DNA of 7,517 nt, taken from NCBI GenBank assembly GCA_002382755.1, contig DFZT01000041.1, forward strand, positions 36,817 through 44,333, given 5' to 3'. Of this stretch, positions 1-4,531 are shown one piece after another. Made by a program: the position numbers and the translations under genes. Under the pieces are notes generated by a model. The model ran no database searches. It was not told the DNA's origin and saw nothing but the letters and a program-made list of their open reading frames with translations. Source of the DNA: Firmicutes bacterium UBA4049 (GTDB lineage: Bacteria; Bacillota; Desulfotomaculia; Desulfotomaculales; Nap2-2B). Each line of letters begins with the position of its first letter. Positions within the stretch are counted from its first letter, which is position 1.

Positions 1-2
1 GC

Positions 3-206
3 AAAGCCGGTCAGACATGGTCTTTTACCCTGGAAAAAAGCCGCCGGTTCAGTTCTGCGATAAGCCGTCCATTTAAAGGCAAATTAAAGAAAGCAAATAA
101 AACATCCGCCATTGCAGACGAAAAAGCCGGGACCGAACCCGAACCTGAAATTAACTCGCAAGTAACGGCAATAACGGAAGAGCCTGAACTCAAAAAAGAA
201 GACTAA
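3..206 (+). CDS. C-terminal end of an unidentified protein (partial, runs off left edge)
   Basis: The plus strand is open from the left edge to a TAA at 204-206, giving the last 67 residues of a protein that starts outside the window. I do not recognise the family. The visible part begins KAGQTWSFTLEKSRRF. It then has a lysine/arginine-rich stretch (about residues 12-33) and ends in an acidic, proline- and glutamate-rich tail (TEPEPE ... ITEEPELKKED) that looks disordered. The abrupt change from basic to acidic with no hydrophobic segment fits a soluble or cytoplasmic tail. The gene converges on prs with 3 bp between the stop codons and no obvious terminator between them. The minus-strand frame over the same bases (11-193) would need a TTG start and has no ribosome binding site, so I prefer the plus-strand reading. 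A chance open frame remains possible because only 204 bases are visible. Confidence 0.55.
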   Translation, partial: KAGQTWSFTLEKSRRFSSAISRPFKGKLKKANKTSAIADEKAGTEPEPEINSQVTAITEEPELKKED

Positions 207-209
207 GGA

Positions 210-1154
210 TCAGTCAAACAGTTTACTCACGGAAAGATCCTCGTGAATCCGGATAATTGCTTCTCCCAAAAGGGGAGCAACTGAAAGAACCTTAATTTTA
301 TTAAGTTTTTTCTCGGGCGCAAGGCGGATTGTGTTAGTTACTATTACTTCGTTAATAGGCGCTTTCTCTAAAAGACGGATAGCAGGACCACTTAAAACCG
401 GATGCGTGCAGCATACATAAATGTCCTTTGCCCCCCATCTTTTTAGAGCTTCAGCGCCCTGGGTAATTGTACCCGCCGTATCGATCATATCGTCTATCAT
501 AATAACGTTTTTATTTTTTACATCCCCAACAATGTTCATTATTTCAGCCATATTCGGTTCGGGGCGGCGTTTGTCGATAATTGCAATACGGGCGCCAATT
601 CGTTCCGCAAGTTCCCTTGCCCTGGTTACGCCACCAAGGTCAGGGGAAACAACGATTATATTTTCCAGTTTCTGCTGTAGAAAATACTGGGCTAAAATTG
701 GTACGGCAGGCAAGTGATCGACCGGAATATCGAAAAATCCCTGAATCTGGCCGGCATGCAGGTCCATTGTTACAACCCGCCGGGCTCCGCTGGCCACAAT
801 CAAATTGGCCGCCAGTTTGGCTGTAATTGGATCGCGGGCTCTCGTCTTCCGGTCTTGGCGCGCATAACCATAATATGAAAGAACTGCGGTAATCCGTCTT
901 GCCGATGCCCTTCTTAGAGCATCCACAAGAATTAACAGTTCCATCAAGTGTTCATTGACAGGCTGTGAAGTAGGTTGTACAACAAAAACATCTGCTCCGC
1001 GAACACTTTCGTTAATCTTGACATGAACCTCACCATCCGAAAAACGGATAACCTTTGCCTCGCCCAGGGTTACACCAAGGTATTGTACGATTTCTTCAGC
1101 CAATTCCGGATTGGCGTTGCCGGTAAATATCTTTAGCCTTTTGTTTAATGTCAT
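210..1154 (-). CDS. prs: Ribose-phosphate pyrophosphokinase (PRPP synthetase)
   Basis: Prs transfers pyrophosphate from ATP to ribose 5-phosphate. The product, PRPP, feeds purine, pyrimidine, histidine, tryptophan and NAD synthesis in the cytoplasm. The 314 residues match the usual class I length (about 315). Visible landmarks are FSDGE at 38-42, the ATP-binding segment [11 protein letters not shown] at 93-103, the catalytic-loop [11 protein letters not shown] at 131-141 with His133, the pyrophosphate loop SPDLGG at 170-175, and the ribose-5-phosphate loop DDMIDTAGT at 221-229. All key residues look intact. The ATG at 1152-1154 is preceded by AGAGGAT (1164-1170) at a good distance. The gene lies 67 bp downstream of glmU with no hairpin between them, as in the Bacillus glmU-prs pair, so cotranscription is likely. 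The rplY/ctc gene that follows prs in Bacillus is absent, and a convergent gene sits there instead. Confidence 0.97.
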   Translation of the reverse strand: MTLNKRLKIFTGNANPELAEEIVQYLGVTLGEAKVIRFSDGEVHVKINESVRGADVFVVQPTSQPVNEHLMELLILVDALRRASARRITAVLSYYGYARQDRKTRARDPITAKLAANLIVASGARRVVTMDLHAGQIQGFFDIPVDHLPAVPILAQYFLQQKLENIIVVSPDLGGVTRARELAERIGARIAIIDKRRPEPNMAEIMNIVGDVKNKNVIMIDDMIDTAGTITQGAEALKRWGAKDIYVCCTHPVLSGPAIRLLEKAPINEVIVTNTIRLAPEKKLNKIKVLSVAPLLGEAIIRIHEDLSVSKLFD

Positions 1155-1191
1155 TTAATACACATCCTCTTTCGGAAACTGAAATTCTTGC

Positions 1192-1226
1192 TTATAATTT
1201 ATAATTCTATACTTTTATAATTTATA
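1192..1226. repeat. Two direct copies of a 12-bp AT-only word in the glmU-prs gap
   Basis: The word TTATAATTTATA occurs at 1192-1203 and again at 1215-1226, with start points 23 bp apart. The second copy overlaps the glmU stop codon. The stretch between glmU and prs (1155-1221) is otherwise AT-rich with no hairpin and no convincing promoter pair. The repeat could be low-complexity coincidence. Confidence 0.5.
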
Positions 1227-2601
1227 AACCTTTTTCCTTGGTTGATTTTTTACCGGTGTATCCTTCGATGTTTTTTTGCCTGCCCCGCGCAACACTCAGG
1301 GCATTATCGGGCACATTTTCGGTAATCGTGGAACCCGCTCCAATCACAGTGCTCTCCCCAATTTCCACAGGCGCCACAAAATTTGTATTGCTTCCCACGA
1401 AAGCCCCGTTACCGATTACCGTGGTCCACTTATTAACACCATCATAATTGCACGTGATAGTACCCGCTCCTATGTTAACACCTGAACCCATCGTTGTATC
1501 GCCTATGTAGCTTAAATGGGGCACTTTGCTTTTTACACCGATTTTAGCTTTCTTAAGCTCAACAAAATCCCCTACTTTTACTCCCTGTTCAAGGACACAA
1601 CCCGGCCGGATATAAGCAAAAGGCCCTATATTGCAGTTATCGCCAATTGTACTTTCCATGATTATGGAATTTTTTATTAAAGCGCCTGCGCCTACCTGAA
1701 CATCTAACAAATGAGTTCCCGGCCCTATGGTACAATTAGGCCCTACATAACTTTTCCCCTCAACGATTGTAAAAGGAAGTATAGTCGTATCCTGCCCAAT
1801 TTCGACCCCCCTGTCAACGAAGGTATTCTTTGGATCAACCACCGTCACACCGGAAAGCATTAGGTCGGTTAATATCCTCCGCCTCATAATCGATTCTACC
1901 TCTGCTAATTGGCAGCGGTCATTAATACCCAAAATTTCGCCCGGATCTTTTATTTTGGTTGCAGCGACGGGCAGGCCGGCTTTTACATATTTTTCAATAA
2001 GGTCTGTCAGGTAGTATTCTTTCTGTGCATTATTATTTTTAATCTCCAAAAGCGCATCAAAGAGTCCTTCCCCTGAAAAAGTATAAATTCCTGTATTTAT
2101 TTCACTTACGGCCAGTTCTTCCTGCCCTGCGTCCCTTTGCTCAACGATCTTTAAAACCTTACCCGTACTCTCACGGATAACGCGCCCGTAGTTGCCCGGC
2201 TCGGCAAGATCCGCTGTGAGCACTGTTGCCTTAGCTTTTATATTTTCATGGTATTCCAGGAGATTTTTAAGTGATGAAGGCGTTATAAGGGGAGTATCTC
2301 CGCCAACGACAAGCACACTGCCGTTGAATCCTTCCAGCTTTTCTTTTGTCTGAAGCAGCGCGTGAGCCGTTCCCAGTTGTGGATGCTGATTAACCGTACT
2401 TACGGTAACCGGCAGGTTTTCAGCCACCATGTCCCCGCGATGTCCGACAACTATAACAATATTTTCGATTCCGGCGTTATTTAAGGCTTCAATTACGTAG
2501 TCGAGCATGGGGCGGCCGCAAACTTTATGAAGGACCTTCGGCAATTCGGATTTCATGCGGGTGCCCTTACCAGCCGCCAATATTACTGCTGCCCGCTGCA
2601 T
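1222..2601 (-). CDS. glmU: Bifunctional GlmU: GlcN-1-P acetyltransferase / GlcNAc-1-P uridyltransferase
   Basis: GlmU acetylates glucosamine-1-phosphate and then couples it to UTP, giving UDP-GlcNAc for peptidoglycan and teichoic acids. At 459 residues it is full length (Bacillus about 456, E. coli 456). The N-terminal uridyltransferase domain (about 1-228) has LAAGKGTRM (8-16) with LPKVLH (20-25), QLGTAHA (75-81), GGDTPLI with Asp102, NYGRVI (137-142), and Asn227 at the expected metal-binding place. The C-terminal half is a left-handed beta-helix of hexapeptide repeats. It carries the acetyltransferase residues Arg332, Lys350, His362 (PHLSYIGD, the catalytic base), Tyr365, Asn376 and Lys391, each one position off the E. 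coli numbering. The ATG at 2599-2601 follows GGGGTGAT (2610-2617) with 8 nt spacing. A terminator separates it from spoVG, and a sigma-H-like promoter lies upstream, so it probably has its own transcript, shared with prs. Confidence 0.97.
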   Translation of the reverse strand: MQRAAVILAAGKGTRMKSELPKVLHKVCGRPMLDYVIEALNNAGIENIVIVVGHRGDMVAENLPVTVSTVNQHPQLGTAHALLQTKEKLEGFNGSVLVVGGDTPLITPSSLKNLLEYHENIKAKATVLTADLAEPGNYGRVIRESTGKVLKIVEQRDAGQEELAVSEINTGIYTFSGEGLFDALLEIKNNNAQKEYYLTDLIEKYVKAGLPVAATKIKDPGEILGINDRCQLAEVESIMRRRILTDLMLSGVTVVDPKNTFVDRGVEIGQDTTILPFTIVEGKSYVGPNCTIGPGTHLLDVQVGAGALIKNSIIMESTIGDNCNIGPFAYIRPGCVLEQGVKVGDFVELKKAKIGVKSKVPHLSYIGDTTMGSGVNIGAGTITCNYDGVNKWTTVIGNGAFVGSNTNFVAPVEIGESTVIGAGSTITENVPDNALSVARGRQKNIEGYTGKKSTKEKGL

Positions 2602-2607
2602 TAAATC

Positions 2608-2617
2608 AGATCACCCC
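2608..2617 (-). promoter_or_regulatory. Ribosome binding site of glmU
   Basis: On the minus strand GGGGTGATCT pairs well with the anti-Shine-Dalgarno end of 16S rRNA. The GGTGAT core ends 8 nt before the ATG at 2599-2601, which supports that start. Confidence 0.8.
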
Positions 2618-2639
2618 AAACCTTTAATTTTACATAATT

Positions 2640-2697
2640 ATTATACTCCTATTTTTTCACCTATTCCCTTATTCAACAAAAATCTTATTTTTCCTTT
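2640..2697 (-). promoter_or_regulatory. Putative glmU promoter: sigma-H-like pair plus a TATAAT box
   Basis: On the minus strand AAAGGAAAA (2689-2697) and GTTGAATAA (2669-2677) are separated by 11 nt. Both match every defined position of the Bacillus sigma-H consensus (RnAGGAwWW, 11-12 nt, RnnGAATww). Closer to the gene a perfect TATAAT lies at 2640-2645. The hexamer 17 nt upstream of it (GGGAAT) is a poor -35, and TTGAAT at 2671-2676 is 25 nt away. The elements lie between the spoVG terminator and the glmU ribosome binding site, which is where a glmU-prs promoter would be expected. The region is AT-rich, so chance matches are possible. Confidence 0.5.
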
Positions 2698-2715
2698 AAT
2701 CGCTTCTATTAACAT

Positions 2716-2744
2716 AAAAAAGAGAGCGCACCATGGCTCTCTTT
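2716..2744 (-). terminator. Rho-independent terminator after spoVG
   Basis: The minus strand reads a 9-bp perfect stem, AAAGAGAGC (2736-2744) with GCTCTCTTT (2719-2727), around an 8-nt loop. A run of six T follows (2716-2721), three of them within the stem. It lies about 40 bp past the spoVG stop and faces the right way to end that transcript. This separates spoVG from glmU, whereas in Bacillus the two are close neighbours. Confidence 0.85.
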
Positions 2745-2748
2745 CATT

Positions 2749-2772
2749 TAAATACTTAAATAAATACTTAAA
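2749..2772. repeat. Perfect 12-bp tandem duplication
   Basis: TAAATACTTAAA stands twice head to tail at 2749-2760 and 2761-2772, between the spoVG stop codon and its terminator. It is part of the transcribed 3' region of spoVG. It has no recognisable function and may be a replication-slippage duplication. Confidence 0.8.
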
Positions 2773-2784
2773 TTAATTGATAAC

Positions 2785-3039
2785 TTAGACCACATCTTCG
2801 TATGCCTGCAGAACAGCGCTCTGGATCAATTCCCTCGCCATCGTGGAAATCGGGTGGGCAATGTCACGAAACTCACCATCTGGAGTTTTCCGGCTGGGCA
2901 TTGCTACAAACAAACCCCTGTTTCCCTCAACTACTTTCACATCATGTATTACAAACATGTCGTCAAGGGTTACCGATACGATTGCTTTCATTCTTCCTTC
3001 CCTGAGTAATTTACGGACCCTTACATCTGTAACTATCAA
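2785..3039 (-). CDS. spoVG: SpoVG, small RNA/DNA-binding regulator
   Basis: SpoVG is a small cytoplasmic protein that affects asymmetric septation and sporulation in Bacillus and binds nucleic acid in several Gram-positive bacteria. The 84 residues carry the family signature almost unbroken: VTDVRVRKL at 3-11, [22 protein letters not shown] at about 15-36, [23 protein letters not shown] at about 42-64, then a helix ending YEDVV. It is somewhat shorter at the C-terminus than Bacillus SpoVG (97). The start codon is TTG (3037-3039). It aligns with the Met of MEVTDVR in Bacillus SpoVG and follows a very strong Shine-Dalgarno at 7 nt. The gene is flanked by terminators on both sides (3221-3264 upstream, 2716-2744 downstream) and so appears monocistronic. 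The purR and yabJ genes that precede it in Bacillus are not here. Confidence 0.95.
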   Translation of the reverse strand: MIVTDVRVRKLLREGRMKAIVSVTLDDMFVIHDVKVVEGNRGLFVAMPSRKTPDGEFRDIAHPISTMARELIQSAVLQAYEDVV

Positions 3040-3046
3040 AATAAAT

Positions 3047-3056
3047 TCACCACCTT
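3047..3056 (-). promoter_or_regulatory. Ribosome binding site deciding the TTG start of spoVG
   Basis: AAGGTGGTGA on the minus strand matches AAGGAGGTGA with one change and ends 7 nt before the TTG at 3037-3039. No ATG or GTG lies in frame between the site and the conserved VTDVR motif, so the TTG start is well supported. Confidence 0.85.
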
Positions 3057-3084
3057 CCTGGAAAAAAAATTATGTCTATTTTTT

Positions 3085-3113
3085 AGTTTCTTCATTAATA
3101 TCAAAAGTCCTTC
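3085..3113 (-). promoter_or_regulatory. Possible, degenerate sigma-H-like promoter of spoVG
   Basis: On the minus strand GAAGGACTT (3105-3113) and GAAGAAACT (3085-3093) are 11 nt apart. Compared with RnAGGAwWW and RnnGAATww, the AGGA core is intact but GAAT reads GAAA and two flanking positions are off. Bacillus spoVG has a classic sigma-H promoter, so the position is suggestive, but the match alone is weak. No convincing sigma-A pair was seen in the same stretch. Confidence 0.3.
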
Positions 3114-3122
3114 AAATTTTTT

Positions 3123-3165
3123 AACAAATTGAAATCTTTTTTTATAAGATGATTTTCAACAAATT
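3123..3165. repeat. Imperfect inverted repeat nested in an 8-bp direct repeat upstream of spoVG
   Basis: TTGAAATC (3129-3136) and GATTTTCAA (3151-3159) are inverted copies with one extra base. The word AACAAATT occurs at 3123-3130 and again at 3158-3165. All of this lies just upstream of the possible spoVG promoter, in an AT-rich block with a T7 tract at 3137-3143. It could be a binding site or simply AT-rich DNA. The rest of the 274-bp gap between ilvA and spoVG holds only the ilvA terminator and no gene. Confidence 0.35.
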
Positions 3166-3220
3166 CTGTACTCGAAAGCAAAGAATCCGTCCAATTACCG
3201 CATTTTTTGGCTGGAGACAG

Positions 3221-3264
3221 AAAAATAAACCTTTCCCTGACGGTCCATCTATGCCGGAAAGGTT
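3221..3264 (-). terminator. Rho-independent terminator after ilvA
   Basis: On the minus strand AACCTTTCC (3256-3264) pairs perfectly with GGAAAGGTT (3228-3236) across a 19-nt loop, followed by TATTTTT (3221-3227). The loop is longer than usual but may fold further through CGG/CCG. It lies about 50 bp past the ilvA stop and would end the biotin/ilvA transcript before spoVG. Confidence 0.75.
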
Positions 3265-3313
3265 ATCTTTTCTATATAAAGCAACATGTTCGAAGCGGGA
3301 TATTCTTTTTGAT

Positions 3314-4531
3314 CTATAGACCGAGCGGTCTGTACCCCTGCCTGGCCAGACTTTCAAGTATATAATCAAGGTGCTCCCTGTCGCGTGTTTCCAGCACAAG
3401 TTCAACTTCCGCCAGCTGCAGAGGAATCTGTGGTTTTGTCCGGTCATGTTTTATGGAAATAAGGTTCGCTTTCATACCTGCGAGCAAAGAGATTAATTTT
3501 GAGAGGCTCCCCGGCTGGTCGGGGATTACCAGATTCAATTGCAGGCGCCGCCCCGATTTGACCAGACCTCTTTCGATAATAATTGATATTTTGTTTGCGT
3601 CAATATTACCTCCGCTTATAATTGAGACCACCTTTTTGCCCTCCACAGGCAAACGGCGATTTAAAAGAGCAGCCAGTCCGACTGCGCCTGCGCCCTCAAC
3701 CACTATTTTTGACCGCTCCAGCAAAAGCATAATTGCCTCGGCGATTTCTTCTTCTTCAACAAGTACAAGATCGTCGACATAACGATTGATCATTTCGAAA
3801 GCAATCGCCCCCGGCTGGCGAACATTTATACCGTCGGCAATAGTCCTTCCCGGTAAATGCTTTTGCATTTCTTTTTCTTTAAAAGAATAGTAAGCCGCCG
3901 GCGCCTCTGATGTTTGGACACCAAATACCAATACGTCAGGTTTTAGATACTTTACAGTAAAAGCAATTCCTGAAATCAGCCCTCCTCCGCCAACAGGCAC
4001 AATAATGGCATCCAGGTCCGGAAGTTCTGAAATCAGTTCCAAAGCTATCGTTCCATGTCCGGCCATAATTTCCGGATCGTCAAAACTATGTATAAATGTG
4101 GCTTTCATTTTTTCCTGAAGAATCTTGGCTTGTGTAAAAGCCTGGGCGTAGTCGTCCCCCGCCTGCACCACCTGTGCTCCATATCCCTGTGCAGCCATTA
4201 CTTTGGCGATTGGCGTGCCTTCAGGCATTACAATAGTTGCTTTTATTCCGGCCTTAGTGGCCGCATAAGCCACACCCTGGGCATGATTTCCCGCTGAAGC
4301 TGCAATTACTCCGTGTTCGCACTCGGCGCCAGTCAGCAAGCAGATCTTGTTATAAGCCCCCCTAATTTTAAATGAGCCTGTCTTTTGCATGTTTTCCAGC
4401 TTCAGATAAAGATCGCTGCCGGTTAACTTACTGAAAGTATCGGAATAGTCCAAAGGTGTTGATCTTATCACACCCGCCAATCTTTCACTTGCTTTCTTGA
4501 CGGAATCAAGCGTCAACATACCGGGATCCAT
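3314..4531 (-). CDS. ilvA: Threonine ammonia-lyase with C-terminal ACT domain
   Basis: This PLP enzyme deaminates threonine (and usually serine) to 2-oxobutyrate and ammonia, the entry step to isoleucine. The catalytic domain covers about 1-320. It has the PLP lysine Lys55 in TGSFKIRGAYNK, SAGNHAQG at 79-86, the phosphate-binding PVGGGGLISG at 179-188, and SGGN at 306-309 near the cofactor ring. A single ACT domain follows (about 327-405, starting near RRLQLNLVIPDQPGSLSKL). It has the short 400-residue form common in Firmicutes and clostridia, not the 510-residue two-ACT form of E. coli IlvA. Whether it is biosynthetic or catabolic cannot be decided from sequence. The ATG at 4529-4531 shares its A with the bioDA stop (TAATG) and follows GGGAG about 10 nt upstream, so translation is probably coupled. 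Met5 is an alternative start. No leader or T-box precedes it, so it appears to depend on the biotin transcript. Confidence 0.94.
   Translation of the reverse strand: MDPGMLTLDSVKKASERLAGVIRSTPLDYSDTFSKLTGSDLYLKLENMQKTGSFKIRGAYNKICLLTGAECEHGVIAASAGNHAQGVAYAATKAGIKATIVMPEGTPIAKVMAAQGYGAQVVQAGDDYAQAFTQAKILQEKMKATFIHSFDDPEIMAGHGTIALELISELPDLDAIIVPVGGGGLISGIAFTVKYLKPDVLVFGVQTSEAPAAYYSFKEKEMQKHLPGRTIADGINVRQPGAIAFEMINRYVDDLVLVEEEEIAEAIMLLLERSKIVVEGAGAVGLAALLNRRLPVEGKKVVSIISGGNIDANKISIIIERGLVKSGRRLQLNLVIPDQPGSLSKLISLLAGMKANLISIKHDRTKPQIPLQLAEVELVLETRDREHLDYILESLARQGYRPLGL

Noticed and set aside
11..193. Minus-strand open frame of 60 residues at the left edge
   Set aside because: It would need a TTG start, has no ribosome binding site, and mirrors the plus-strand frame that reads as a plausible charged C-terminus.
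207..240. GGATC ... GATCC pair at the end of prs as a terminator
   Set aside because: The arms are only 5 bp, 24 nt apart, the interior pairs poorly, and the T-run on the minus strand lies about 10 nt further on.
1155..1221. Separate promoter for prs in the glmU-prs gap
   Set aside because: The gap is AT-rich with many TATAA-like words, but no -35/-10 pair with sensible spacing was found.
2785..3124. Plus-strand open frames across spoVG
   Set aside because: They are antisense shadows of the well-conserved spoVG reading frame.
3142..3447. Minus-strand open frame of 101 residues
   Set aside because: It overlaps the ACT-domain end of ilvA in another frame, crosses the ilvA terminator, and resembles no known protein.
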